From contig CM025849.1 of the NCBI GenBank assembly GCA_003952965.2, forward strand, positions 29,031,930-29,095,929: 64,000 bases of DNA. The letters are read 5' to 3'. Both the position numbers and the translations under genes were made by a program. Positions 10,491-28,785 of the stretch are shown piece after piece. Under the pieces are notes generated by a model, which saw only the letters and a list, made by a program, of their open reading frames with translations, did no database searches and was not told the DNA's origin. The number at the start of each line of letters is the position of its first letter. Position 1 is the stretch's first letter. Origin of the DNA: Morella rubra (taxonomy: Eukaryota > Streptophyta > Magnoliopsida > Fagales > Myricaceae).

Positions 10491-12847
10491 AAAGTCAACA
10501 ACAAACTTAATTCGAATCCCTTTAGAAATTCGAAAAAATCTCGCAGCAGAGCCTCTCTACTAACAATAACAAGTCCTCATTGTTGGTTAGAAAAATTGAG
10601 AAAGGAAGAAGAAAAGAGCTCCTTAAAAACCCCATGCGAATTCGCCATTGCGTGCAAAAATCTTTGTTTGTTTGATATTCAGCACTAGTAATTAGTGACA
10701 TTAAAGTACATAATAAAGTACACGTGGACAATGCCATTACTCAATGTAGGCGTGAGCACCGCTATTGACGGTGTGCCAGTTTACCGGCATCAGTACCGGT
10801 GGCAATGAAATCGCCCACTGCAGGGCAGTTCACCACTACACCTATAATTTCTCTTTTTTTTTTTAATTACACTTAGACACACGACGTTGTTTCCCCTCCA
10901 CCCCACCCCCCCTTCCCTCTCTTTAGGGTTTTATGTTTTCCCTCCCATCAATGCTTTACTTTCTCTCTCGCGCAGCTCTATCTCTGTCTCTATCTCTCTC
11001 TCTCTCTCACATCGTTGCAACATCCCTTTGCCTCTCGATTCTCTCTCTTTGCAACTCTAGCTCTCTATATCTCTCTCCTTTGGTTGAGTTTGCAATTTGG
11101 TTGACTTTGGTGATTATTTGCGATTTGGTTGAGATTTGTTGCAATTTGTTTGAATATTCTTGCGATGTGAATACTTTTGGTCGATTTTTTTGGATTTTTT
11201 GTGCTTTACCATTATGGGTGGCGTTAACCGTTACCGCCACAATCGAAACTACCATTGTTAGGTGCAAGTTTCCTCTCCTAATTGTGCCAAGGATAATAAC
11301 CGCCACCGCTTATGCACAACCCTAACTCAATCAACACTAGATGTCGATGCCACATTGACCAATCTGAGCCTTAAAATATGCCAATCCAAGTACGAGTGAG
11401 CCGCGCGTTACACAAGGTTGCTTCCTAATGGTAAATATACTATTCTTTAATTGAAAATTTGGAAAGAGAGTATGTGGGGGATGTGCCATTGTTAAACAAA
11501 TGGCATAGGACAAACACATGTTTTGCAAATGATAATTTTTAAGTCAAAATAAACATAAAAAATTCAATAAAATCATATTACTATAATATTTCTCAAATCA
11601 ATATGGCTCGAGCCTGTATGTAATATTTTCTTTTGATTTACTATTGATTTAGGTTATTGTAGAGAACTTATCTTATTACTTTTATTTTATTTGCAATCCA
11701 AGAGTGATCACACATGACCATAAGTAATAGTTTATGAGTTGTATTTCTTAAACGACCGTTTTGCGCGAAATTGCATTCCACATTTTTGGTGTACGAATTT
11801 ACAAGGCTTCTTGAAATTTGGTAAAGTTCTAGCATTGGGCTTGAATTTGGTAAAGTTCCAGTAGCGTTGTAAGTATTGCTAGCCACCACGAACCACCCAC
11901 CTATGGTTCCCGATGCCGGCAGCAATCTACTTTCGTTGCTCTCACCTTCACTGATAAACTGACAGTAACCACTTAATTTTTTTTTTCCTTTAACAAACTA
12001 TGTGCCATTCTTTTTTTTTTGTTTTTTTTTTAATCATAACTATGTTCCATTCAATTGGAAACATTTCTTAGCCAAAATTTTAAAAAATATTCTTAAAATT
12101 TTAAAAATCTTTTGAATATTAAAATTCATTAGAGTTTGTGAAATTTTTAGAGTATACAGATATTGAAAATTTTAAACTGTATTTAACTTATTCAAAATTT
12201 AAATACTCCAAAATATTCGACAAATGACCACTACCTTAACACACTTTAAAAATTTCACAAACTCCAATAAATCTCAATATCTAAAAAATTCTTAAAATTT
12301 TAAACATATTTTTCGAAATTTTGACAAACAAACGCCACCTTTAATTATTACAAAGAGAAAAAAAGGTCAATTTAGGGTTAAGGTTATTAATCCTAACCCT
12401 CCTCTCCCGATGCTCCAACCCCCCTACCATGCCCCTCTCCCATCTCTCTCTCTCTCTCTCTCCTTAGGCCAAAATTGTGGTGAAACCGTGTATCAGTTCC
12501 ATCAAACCAGCACGGGCGAGGGCCAGTTACTGTGGCCAGCCAATGGCAATATCGGTGTCGGTGTCAAAATTTGGACACCGACCTTATCAGTGCCAGTGTC
12601 GGTTTTGGCCTACATCACCGTAGACAACCCCAAAAGGACACGAACAGTTAGGCAACACGTGGTGGGTTCTAACATCTTCCCCAAGCACTAAATGTTTCTG
12701 AAACGATTCATCTCGCGCATTTTAGTCGTCAGCCATGTAAAGAAAGCCGTGTGCTTTGACCAAACCATGATGGAAAAGCTGATAGGACATAAATGCTACT
12801 TCAAAATTCAGACTGCCTTTGACATGCAGGAAAATTGTTTGGAACTA
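10491..12847. other. Intergenic region
   Basis: No gene supported. CT-rich patches occur near 10930-11070 and 12435-12465. Two stretches rich in alternating CGG/CCG-type words (about 10760-10840 and 12490-12630) look like degraded unidentified sequence. Frames at 10933-11325 and 12410-12691 lack domains. An AT-rich inverted repeat lies at about 12043-12345. The last 150 bp would be the RuvB-like 1 3' UTR. Confidence 0.55.
12043..12345. repeat. AT-rich MITE-like inverted repeat
   Basis: The left half (CAAAATTTTAAAAAATATTC..., TTAGAGTTTGTGAAATTTTT) mirrors the right half (AAAAATTTCACAAACTCCAATAAA..., TTCGAAATTTTGACAAAC). This pattern of imperfect palindromic AT-rich DNA resembles other short elements in the window, such as 47020-47390. 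Exact ends are uncertain. Confidence 0.45.
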
Positions 12848-18931
<6,084 letters not shown>

Positions 18932-19002
18932 CTCCCACTCTCTCTGTGTTATGTGTCTTCACCGGTGCATAGAGTTGGCGTGGTAGAGAAAGGGCACCAG
19001 CG

Positions 19003-19063
19003 TTTAGGGTTAGAACTAAGAAGTTAAATGAAAGAGAGAGTAGCTTTTGGGGGGAGCGGCCCA
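19003..19063 (-). promoter_or_regulatory. Telo-box and site II motif upstream of RuvB-like 1
   Basis: On the gene strand AACCCTAAA lies at 19011-19003 and TGGGCC at 19063-19058, about 75-130 bp upstream of the ATG. Telo-box plus site II (TCP-bound) pairs are known from promoters of plant genes linked to cell growth, which suits a RuvB-like gene. Functional role here is inference. Confidence 0.5.
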
Positions 19064-19904
19064 CCTCCGTTCAATTTTCCTCCTGTTTCCGCCGGTTTTA
19101 AAACAGATGAACGACATACCTGAAAATATTGGATCGGAAGGCCAGCATGATGCCACGTCATACATATCTCACATAACCAAATTGTAACGCTAACTTCGGC
19201 GCCGTTAATTGCTGTCTTTTTTTTTTTTTTTGTTCGGCTTAATTACTTGCGGTATCCAAGATCCCAAACTGGCCAGATGTTTTTTTGTTTTTGTCCTAAA
19301 TAATTATCATTGAATTTTAAAAAAATTTATATTGGTCCTTTCATCAACTTGAGTATGCTCCTTGTTAAGGTTAGACACAAATTTTGGTCAAAATTGAAAT
19401 TCCGGTATATACCAATACCAGTACGGAAATAAGTTTTAACCCTTAAAATTTTCAATTCTGGTTGGTTTTTTCTTTGGAAAAAAAAAAGAATCAAAAGACT
19501 AATTTTAGAAGATTTTTTATTTTTTATTTTATTTTTTTATTTATTTTTATAATTTATGATGAGTATAACAGAAAAATCTAGTTAAAATTTCGGCCCAAAA
19601 TGGTTAAAAATCATTTTTAACCCATTAGGGCTCAAACAAAATCTGACAAAAAAATCCAAATATTGAAATTGGAATTACTGATTTTCGATTTTTGAAAATT
19701 TGATTTCATCCGGTTCTAATTCCGGTATTTATCGGAACACAAAATGTCATTCTGGTTGATATGGAATGGACAATTTCAATTCCATCTATTTTGGTATCCA
19801 CCCTTACTTATTGTTGGAAAAAAAAGTACTACATTGTTAACAAGAACATGTCAAGACTAATTGTTGGCACCTCTCATCAAATTAAATAAATTACCATGTG
19901 ACTA

Positions 19905-21243
19905 GGGCTCTGATTGTTTTACCATATTTTACTTTCTGTAAAGTACTTTTCATATTTTCAATTGTTTGGAGAGCCTCGTAAAATATGGTCAATCAAAACT
20001 TAATTCAATCAACCGTAAAACTCAACTCTATTTTCCTTAAAGTAGTTTACTTTCTGAAATTAATGAATCTTTTTTTCCAACCTACCTCTTCTAATCTTAG
20101 GGATAGCCAAAAACCCATCGACCTGACCTCCGATTCGAAACTGATCTGATTCAACCTGAACTGGTCGAGTTACACTGTTGTCGCAGTTGGGGTTTGAAAC
20201 ATAAATCTAAGAAAAATCAGGTTTGGGTTTCTAACTCGAAATCAAGGTATTCAACGGTTTTAGCTTTTTTGGAAGTCAGGTTTTGAAACATGAACGTAAG
20301 AAAAATCAGGTTTGTTTCGAGTCATTAACCAGAAACCAAAGTATTCAAAAGAATCAGACCCTAACAGTTTTAGCTTTTTCGGGGTCGGTCAGGTTTTGAA
20401 ACATGAACTCGAGAAAAATCATATTTATGTTTGGGTCATTAACTAGAAACCAAAGCATTCAAATGAACTCAACTCCAACAGTTTTAGCTTTTTTCGGGGT
20501 CGGGGTTAGATCAGGTTTTGAAACATGAACCCAAGAAAAATTAGGTTTGTGTTCGGGTCTCTAACTCGAAACCAAAGCATTCAAAGGAACTCAACAGCGA
20601 CAGTTTTAGCTTTTTTCGGTATCAGGTCGGGCTTAAAAAATGAACCTAAGAAAAATTATGCTTGTGTTCTGATCTTTAACTCGAAACCCAAACATTCAAA
20701 GGAACCTGACCCAATGGTTTTAGCTTTTTTCAGGATCAAGGTTGAGTCTTGAAACATGAGCCCAGGAAAAATCAGGAACGTGTTTAAGTCTCTAACCCGA
20801 AACCAAAGCATTCAAAAGAACTAAATCCCAACAGTTTTTACTTTTTTCAAGGTAGGGGTCGAGTTTTGAAACATGGACCCGATAAAAATTCGGTTAATGT
20901 TCGGGTATCTAACCTGAAACCAAAGCATTACGAACTCAACCCCAACAGTTTTAGCTTTTTTCAAAGTCGAGGTCAGGTTTTGAAACATGAACCCGAAAAA
21001 ATTAGGTATGTGTTCTAGTCTCTAACCCAAAACCAAAGTATTCAAAGGAACCTGACCTTGATGGTTTTAGCTTTTTTAATGGTCGAGGTCGGGTTTTAAA
21101 ATATGAACTCGAGAAAAACTTTACTGAAAAATATATATTTGATGTAACAACCAAACACCGGAAATTATATTACTTTATTGAACATAATGTATTTGAAACT
21201 ACTTTACAAAAAAAATATTTTACGTTGAAACAAATGGAGCCTA
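19905..21243. mobile_element. TIR element carrying a minisatellite
   Basis: The left end GGGCTCTGATTGTTTTACC...TACTTTCTGTAAAGTA and the reverse complement of the right end (TTAGGCTCCATTTGTTTCAACG...TTGTAAAGTAG) match imperfectly over about 45 bp and again further in. A related left end occurs at about 1606-1680. No transposase frame is seen; the interior is mostly tandem repeats. The family may be Mutator- or hAT-like; I could not define a target-site duplication. Confidence 0.5.
20187..21117. repeat. Minisatellite, about 8 units of 112-121 bp
   Basis: Units begin TTTTGAAACATGAACC and run through CCAAAGCATTCAAA and CAGTTTTAGCTTTTTTC. Unit starts are near 20187, 20279, 20391, 20512, 20628, 20743, 20860, 20974 and a partial at 21090. 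Units are diverged from each other (roughly 75-90% by eye) and vary in length, so they do not keep a reading frame. Confidence 0.92.
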
Positions 21244-21244
21244 A

Positions 21245-21416
21245 CATAGCGTTTGGCTACTAAAATTTTAACAAAATTTACTTTTATCAAACACACTTCA
21301 AAATTTTACTTTTACTTTTACTTTTATCACTCATTCACCAATTCCAATACACCTTTTTTTTTAACACCAACATAAAATTTTAAAATTTTACTAAAATTTG
21401 ATAACCAAATGCTATG
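21245..21416. mobile_element. Tourist-like MITE
   Basis: Terminal inverted repeats CATAGCGTTTGG and CCAAATGCTATG bound a 172 bp AT-rich element with long imperfect arms. TAA precedes and follows it, fitting a 3 bp TWA target-site duplication as in PIF/Harbinger elements. Relatives are at 33246-33420 and 59568-59682. Confidence 0.8.
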
Positions 21417-21619
21417 TAAAAGTAATTTCACATTGACTAATTCAAGACCAAAAGGATCAATTTGGAATAAACTCTATGCGATTTGAAGGATTTTAGAAGT
21501 CTATACTGCTAATCCACATTTACTAAAATCGTTTTTCCAAAAGGATTGAATCTCTATCTCTTTAATAGGTCATAAATAGTCTAAACACCATTTTGTAAGC
21601 TAAAGTATTTATATTATTC

Positions 21620-22400
21620 ATTGTAGGTGTTTAAAATTATTTTGGAATGGAAAGGACACATTCAAGCTACTGGAAAATCTCTCCAACGTTGATGGTATTG
21701 ACACATATGAAGATAGTATCGACACATATCACAGACATCCGAAAGCCAAATTTCATACAAGGATGATGGTGTCGACACATGGTGTGATTTTGCAATTTTT
21801 CCTTAAACGACGTTAACTCATCATTTTTTATTTAAAATGTTTAGGGCATCTCTCTAACGGTACAATAAGGATTTTTGGGGACCACATAAGTCTAGAGAAC
21901 TATAAATAGGACAAGATGAAAAGAAAAGTGATAAGAACTTACATCATCATTTCTGACCTAGCCTACAGAGAGAAAGAGCTCGAAGAAGAAAGAAACTCAG
22001 ATCTCGAGAAAGCTACTGCTGCACTTGCCAAAACTCTAGCTTTCATTTTCTGATCTTATCTTCTTGTTCATTATTGTGCCTTGTATTTGCATATCTAGCT
22101 TAAAGATTCATTATTTATTACTTAATTCACATATTCGATAGAACACTTAAGTGTGGGGATACACTTGGGTTACCTGTGAGGATAGAAAAATCTCACTTTG
22201 AGTTGTTGGGATATGTAGTAAGAGTTGAAGTGTGACATTGGGAAAACACTTGTAATGGTTACTTAGCAATTGAAAAGCTAAGGTGTGATTATTATTGGTG
22301 AATAGTGGAGTAAGTCCAAGGAAGGAAATAGTCTTAGGGGTAGACGTAGGCAAATATTGACCGAACCACCTAAAAATACCGATGCTATCTCTCTATCCCT
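21620..22400 (+). repeat. Possible solo LTR (copia-like)
   Basis: The stretch has features of a plant copia LTR: paired phrases TGGTATTGACACATAT / GGTGTCGACACAT, a leader-like part near 21890-22060, and the 3' phrase GTAGACGTAGGCAAATATTGACCGAACCACC, typical in my recollection of LTR ends. No matching partner LTR or pol was found in this window, and I could not fix the ends. Confidence 0.4.
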
Positions 22401-23155
22401 TACTCTCTTTACTTGCTTTATATTTGCAATTGTGGTGTGTTATTCTATCTTGAATATTTATCATTGCTTATATTTGCAAAAAGCTTTAATTTTTATTAGA
22501 ACTCAATTCATTCCCTCTTAGATTGTTACCTAGACTCACATCTCTTACTCTCTAGTTTTTTTCTCCTTTTTTTAGCTGATAATTTCAATTTAGAGTAGAT
22601 ATTAATATTATTTTATTTGTTGTTGTTGGTGATGACCTTGCATGCTATTTCTACTCTAAAACATATAATCAGGGTTATACTCCTATGTGACTCCACCCAA
22701 GTCATCAATCCTGACTTGGCCACTAAGGTCCACAAGCATATACTATGGGTTTTTGCTAAGAGTAGGAACCAAAAAAAAAAAAAAAAACGGGCCTTTTATG
22801 GTCTGGTGGGGTCTGCTTTATTCAGGCCTGGGGTTTTAGAGCCGACTCCAACCCCGACTTGTGTCGGCGTCATATATATTTCAACCCAATCCCGATCCCA
22901 ATTGGCAATTATACTGGTCCTGGACTCCTGGATTCCTACCCCGTCGGGCCTGGAGGGTCTGGTTCGGGTCAGAGAGTCGCGGGTTGTTACGCGTAACACA
23001 CTCCTAGCGAGAAGCCAATCTCAACGGATAACGTCCTTGCCGTCGCTCTCGGCTCTTCCGCGTAACCAGACACAGTACACTCCCTACTTTATTATCTTCG
23101 TTACAAGTTACAAAAGATATTTTGAGTGCATTGGAAGGAGGCCCTGGTTTGCCCA

Positions 23156-26100
23156 ATGGAGACCCTTTCAAGGATCAATTGCTTCACCGCCTCTTCCAAA
23201 TTCCCGTTTCCAAGAATTTCTCCAATTGCTCCTTCCATGCTTCCCGCAGTCTCAGCCATAAGAACAAGCCCCCGTTCAGGTTAGTTTAGAACCTTTCTGT
23301 TCTTTTAATTAAAATTCAAGTACAAGGTACTTGTTTGGGAAGGAAGGCTGCTTTCGATTTCGCTTTCCTTCTATCTTCTCTCAGTTCTCTCTGAAAGCAA
23401 TGTGGAGCCACTGAGTGGAGATTTTGTGGGTTTCTCTCTTTTCTTTGTTTTTCGTTTTATCTTTGTAGTATACTATGAAACTTGCTTCGGGTTTGTTTTA
23501 TGGGTATCATTGGCAAATTGGTCTAATAATTACTCCTGCTGCCTGAGATTTTACAAGTTTAAAATGATATGATGAGGCACAAGATTTTTTGGGTTCTGGA
23601 TAACATTTGGAAATTCCTAAATCGTTGATATTTGGGATAGTTTACCAGAATGACAAGAATGGCTTGTTGGTCGTCCTAAATGGATTTTGCGGACAAGATG
23701 TGGGAAAGAGACGTAGATTATTTTTTTCTTGTTGCAGTGAAGGTTTAGCATTAATTTTTCAATGAAAACGTAGGGATTTTAGCTGTCTTTGAGTTTAGGC
23801 CGTGTCGCAGCTTTCCTACCTAGTAAATAGCTGGGAAGTTTCTCTTATGATACTTCCTCATTTAGTGTTACTTACAGTGATTTTCATTGCCTTATATGAT
23901 CATGGTCGTTAGCTGCATTTCACACCCTCACCAGCTTCTCGTAGGTAATTGCTCTAAGCTAATCTTCTTTGTTATCTTCTTAATCAGCAGTTAGTGGAGT
24001 TGCAGAAGACGATGTTTTGCAAACATTCTTTAAGGAAAGAAAATTAAGCGGAGATTTTATATCAAAAGCTTCTGATATATTTTGGGAGAGTGAGGTCAAG
24101 GAAGTTGTTGATGCTGATGCTGTTGATCCTGCTGAAACTCCTTTACAGGCAGAGCAGGTACAGTACTTAGATGCATTGCCAGAAAACAGATACTATTCCA
24201 TCGTCTAGTCCTTGATAAGTTTTGGGTGTTAGCGTTATGTATCTTCAGTTTTCATTTTATTCGATTCTTCTGAAAGTCACTCTATGCAAACTCTTGTTGT
24301 ATTTTGAAACTATCTTTGCGAATAGGCATATTCATTCACTTCTATGGTGGCTCTAAAATAGGTTATGCAGAGTGATAATGATGGTGGGTTTTTGAAACTG
24401 TCAAGGACCCATGAATGGGTATCAGGTGACAATTCTGCACCAGCAAATAAGAAAGCCATCGCTAAGGTATGCTTTTAGTTTGTTTTTATTCATTGAGTCT
24501 GTTGCTTTGTGTCAATATTAAACCCCACCACCCCTCATCCTGCAATCCCTAAAATGAAAAAGAAAAAAGAAAAATGAAGATCATGAAGGGATATAAAACA
24601 GTCCTATGATACATTTTTTTCAGCTCTTACTAACCTACATATGAATTGCAGGCATTGCGGGATGATAGTGAAAGAAGGAAGAAACTGAACCTTCTCCAAT
24701 ATGAAGCTGTATGATACTTTTCTCGAGTCAGTATGTTCCTAAATTTTTATGCAAAGTCAATGATCGATTGGTTTTTCAATTGTTGTTTTCAAACTGTGGA
24801 TATGAGATTTTTATGTTGCATGTGCATTTGTACGGTGCTGAACCTTTTCAATTTCTAGTTTTTTCTTTCTGCAAGTAGGGGAATGGAGCTGGGGCCACTG
24901 CAATTAGGAATAGTTCCTATCAATCCTATGTATGGCAAGAAACAGGATATTTATTAAGTCTCTTTTGAGTAGTACATTGATTGGTGTAAATGTGTTTGGA
25001 AGAGCTACTCTGTGCTTCATAAGTGATGAGAAAATCTATTGGGGAGATTTAGCTCTCTGAAAAACAGATGGACTGGTAGTTAAAAATTCTCAGACATCTT
25101 GCTCATCATATATGGCAGGCTCTTAGGATGAATAGGGCGAAGAGAGACTCATGGGTATGAATTTTTCACTTGAGTTCAAATGAGGAGATAGTGAAGAGGA
25201 CTGAGAGGGATTTTTCTATAGAACTGAAGGAAGGTTGTGGGTGGAGTGGAGAATCACTTTGTTGTGTTGTGTGATTGGATAGAGATATAGCAGAAAGAGA
25301 AAACTTGATTAGACAGCATAGCTTCTCTTACATAGTGTTGTGCTATTAAAAGCCAATCACATTCTATGACAACTCTAATTGCCGTTATACAAGAGTGCAT
25401 ATTGGGAGGTTAGATGTTGGAAGAGTACGCTAATATGAGAATATGTATCTCAAGATGGTTGCAAGGAATTGAATGGTCATGTACTGTCAACTCACCGTTT
25501 CTGCCCAGTTTCAATATGATTAGTTGCAAAAGGCCATGTGTCGACTTATCAGAGTTTCCTAAAGTTGAAGTGGATATCAATGTGGATTTCAATTGTGTGT
25601 TCATGTTTATCTGATGTCAATTGTGGCAGGATGGTAACTAAAACTGGTTATTAAGATACTTGTAGTTCAGTAGTGAAAATTATTTCATGAGGTATTATTT
25701 GTTTTAGGACCAGTTGTCTCTATTTTCCCCACTCAAGAATTTCAGAATTATATATAGAGTTGTTGTGAGCTGCAGACTTCCACGTTGAGTTGTTGGTTCC
25801 TTCTAATACCTTGGGGTAAAAATAAAAATTCTCCAAGTTGCTGAGAAAAAAATCTGTTGATGCAAGTTTCTTTTGAATCGGGAAGTTGGTTAAACTTAGT
25901 CTCCTCAGAGAAACTGGCCTATTTACTTTTTTGTCTTCCTTGGCATGTCCCATGACATTAGCAAGATTTCAAGTCTATAAAAATTATATGAGGATGCTGA
26001 TTTTTTTGTGCTTTCTCCTGTAGATCAAAAGGGAGATGATGCTCTTATCTGTTGGTATAGGAACCGCGTGCAGTGGGTATTGTTTGATAGCTTTTTCAGT

Positions 26101-27564
26101 CCAGGTAATAATTTTTAACGGGAGGGAAAATGGCTAGCTTTAAAAGTTAGGCAATCCAGGTGCTCTGATTTATGAGAATCAATCAATCTTGGTTTATGCA
26201 ACTATCTGTAATCATACCATAATAATGTTTCTAACTCATCCAATTTTAAAATTTTCACCCCTTTTTTTTGTGTGCTGACAGCAACTAATTGGAGCATCTT
26301 TTCGTTTTGAGATAAATACACTTTTCACCCTCCAATTATGGGGGTCTTGACACTTTGTACTCCAAACTATTATTTTTGTCACATTGCACCCACTAACTAA
26401 TGATTTCACTTTGCACCCTCAGCTAAAATTTTCCGTCAATTTCTATGGGGATAAAATAAAAAAAATTTATTTTGTGCACCAAAAAATAATTGTCCGTTCA
26501 AATTGACGGAAAATGTTAATAGATGGTGCAAAGTGTTAGAAATCAGTAGTTGGTGGGTGCAATGTGACAAAAAAAAATAGTTTGTGATGCAAAGTGTCAA
26601 GACGCTCATAATTGGAGGGTGCAAAATGCATTTATCCCTTTCTTTTTTAAAAAACATTTCCATTAATGCTGGATTCTTTTTTGTTGCCTATGGAGTATTG
26701 ACCTGTTTCTTCATTTCACAGGCTGCTACTAGTTACGCGGCAGGAGTTCTTTTCAGGTTGTTGCATTTTTACTCAATATGTGAAATTTTTAATAGAGATT
26801 TAATGGCTTCGCAAGCCGTTGACCACCCAGAATCTGAATTTGACTCAAATGAGCTAAGTTCCATAAGATACAGTGAAATATTTTCTTTTTGGGTGACATC
26901 ATCCTTGTAACACGCTTATCCCTGTATTTTAACTGAGATCATCCTCAGTGCAGTTGCTTGTACCTTCGACTCTTATACCAACATGCTGACAACATATCCA
27001 GAGAAACTGTTCCTCAAGTTTTCAGGCAAAAGAAGTCAAAGAAGTACGATGATAGTTTTATTTTTATTTTATTTTTTATTTTTTTAATCTCTTCATATTC
27101 TGTATTGTTGTTTTCTGTAGTCGGACATTTTTATTCACAGTATTGATTAAACTAACATTTCTCCATTTCAGAATTGGAATTAGAAGTGAGGACATTGAGG
27201 ATTTGATAGAGAAATCCATCAAGGGTAGTGGAATTGCTATTTCATCTCCGAGGCTTGTGATCCCAGCTGTGATATATGGATTGTGGATTCTCTCTCATAA
27301 GTATTTTGCCAATGACATCTTTGATTTCCAGGTAATCGTTGAATTGCTTTCTAGCGTCATGAAAATTTTCTGGATTCACATAGCTTGGACCAATGATTGA
27401 GATGCCCCTCAAGGTTAAATGGGAAGAGGTTTCACTTAAAAGTCGTTTTGCATTTATCACAGCTTGTGCCAGCCATGCTTGGGATGTTTGTCTATAAAGC
27501 TGCTGCTCTTGTTCAAGTGTATAGAGATAATGAAGACCTGCAACTTGTCTTTCCAGAAAATTGA
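23156..27564 (+). CDS. CGL160: CGL160-type ATP synthase protein I-related protein, chloroplast
   Basis: Nine exons: 23156-23279, 23988-24157, 24362-24466, 24652-24708, 26024-26104, 26722-26756, 26954-27043, 27172-27331, 27463-27564 (TGA), giving about 307 residues. The start METLSRINCFTASSKFPFPR opens a Ser/Arg-rich, acid-poor stretch that fits a chloroplast transit peptide. A hydrophilic part follows (FFKERKLSGDF, ALRDDSERRKKLNLLQYEA), then four hydrophobic segments: MMLLSVGIGTACSGYCLIAF, AATSYAAGVLFSCLYLRLLY, SPRLVIPAVIYGLWILSHKY and LVPAMLGMFVYKAAALVQVY. The C-terminal half corresponds to the AtpI/UncI fold. In Arabidopsis, CGL160 is a thylakoid protein needed for efficient CF1-CFo (c-ring) assembly; assignment is from remembered similarity. 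The exon 2 acceptor could be one codon-fragment later (23991). Intron 5 holds a hairpin MITE. Confidence 0.82.
26311..26636. mobile_element. Hairpin MITE in CGL160 intron 5
   Basis: Left end GATAAATACACTTTTCACCC and the complement of the right end GATAAATGCATTTTGCACCC extend as a strong inverted repeat for over 100 bp per arm (CTCCAATTATG, GTCTTGACACTTTG, TTGTCACATTGCACCCAC). It belongs to the same family as 3566-4034. A transcript through it would fold into a long near-perfect stem. Confidence 0.8.
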
Positions 27565-28654
27565 GATGGATCGCTTAACCGAAATTCTCAATCTTACGGT
27601 TTCTTAGGGTATGTCACTGCCATCAATAGTAAGTGTTGGAGAAGAAGAGGTTACTACTTTTTGGAAGTAAGGTACCATGCACACCGGCCAGAGGAGGAAA
27701 GCAGACTAAAATGTCATTGCACTGAAAAATAGTTGGCTCGCCGAACTACTGTAGTTGTTTCATGCAATTCTACCTGTGATGAATTCAGCACCAAGATTCG
27801 AATGATGAAAATTGAAATGACACATTTTCTGGAGAGCTGCTGCTGGTACAATTGGCTGGTTCATGTTGAAACTCTATTTGTAAGGCCTAAGTCTGTACTT
27901 CTCCAGCAAGACCTGTTCAGTGGGTGTAATACTTCAAAACCAAGTGTTCTTGCCAAAAACCTATGTTCTATCTGCATAAGAATTGTTTCTGTCCAAAGTT
28001 GCTTGGGGTTCTGCGATATATGATTACTAATTCCAGATATTCTTTGTCAATGGGGTGAAATAGCTTTTCTCTTATTCATCCACGATAACAAAAGAAAAAG
28101 CAAAAGCTTGTTCTACTAATAGATTAGATCAAATATCATAGTTTAAGGTCATGTTTGCAAACAAGTTTGAAAAAAATTTCTATATTCCAAAAATTTCATT
28201 AAGCAAACATATCCAGGACCTGTTTCCACGCAGTTAATAGAAAGATAAATTTGTGGGGATAAAATAAATAACTTTCCATTTTATTTTATTTTATTTTGTT
28301 CTGGGATCCACAAATAAGGACCTGAAATTTTGAATTTTAGGGTAAGTAGTCCATTGTACATGAAAAGAGCAGTTGAGTTCCTTCCAAAGTTTCAAGGTCC
28401 CCGCTCATCCGTTTTAATGTATTCAATTATTTTGTGATTAGGTATGCAATTTGATGCGGATCGATTTGTTCTGGGAAATAGTCCTAGAAATGAACTGCCC
28501 TAATTGGACCCAAAACCTAACTAAATTGCATGCGTCATGGATCCAACCCAAACTGAGAGAAATTTGTTGCATTCGGCATTCGAGATCTGACTAAGACAAA
28601 CATGTCTGAAAACACATTGACTAAATAGCTGGGAGCGCAACAACAAACTTTGAA

Positions 28655-28785
28655 CACTTGAACCGGCCTCGTAGTTCAAGTATCATTTAAGTCAAGGACT
28701 TGCTCGCAAGCGGTAAGATTCGAATTCACGCTCACCTATTATATAAGATTTATTCATTTAACCATTGAGCTATCATCCTCAGGAT
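28655..28785 (-). mobile_element. Probable tRNA-derived SINE
   Basis: On the minus strand GATAGCTCAATGG (28774-28762) resembles an RNA polymerase III A box and GTGAATTCGAATC (28729-28717) a B box, spaced about 33 bp apart, as in tRNA-derived SINEs. The 3' part (CTTGCGAGCAAGTCCTTGAC, GGCCGGTTCAAG) is unrelated to a tRNA. It does not fold as a functional tRNA that I can see. Confidence 0.5.

Larger units (their letters stand above)
18932..23155. other. Repeat-rich intergenic region
   Basis: Between the divergent RuvB-like 1 and CGL160 genes. It holds the RuvB-like 1 promoter, a TIR element packed with a minisatellite (19905-21243), a Tourist-like MITE (21245-21416), an LTR-like stretch (about 21620-22400), a poly(A) run near 22770 and GC-richer unidentified sequence at 22790-23060. 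The frame at 22617-23261 is not a coherent protein; its 3' part overlaps the CGL160 first exon in another frame. Confidence 0.6.

Noticed and set aside
10933..11325. 130-codon plus frame with hydrophobic start
   Set aside because: The hydrophobic start is a CT-repeat product; the rest has no recognisable motif or splice partner.
22617..23261. 214-codon plus frame upstream of CGL160
   Set aside because: Includes a poly-Lys run from poly(A) and reads the CGL160 first exon in the wrong frame; the frame starting at 23156 gives a transit peptide that joins the downstream exons.
28655..28785. A functional tRNA gene
   Set aside because: A- and B-box-like words exist but no acceptor stem or anticodon arm could be paired, so a SINE is more likely.
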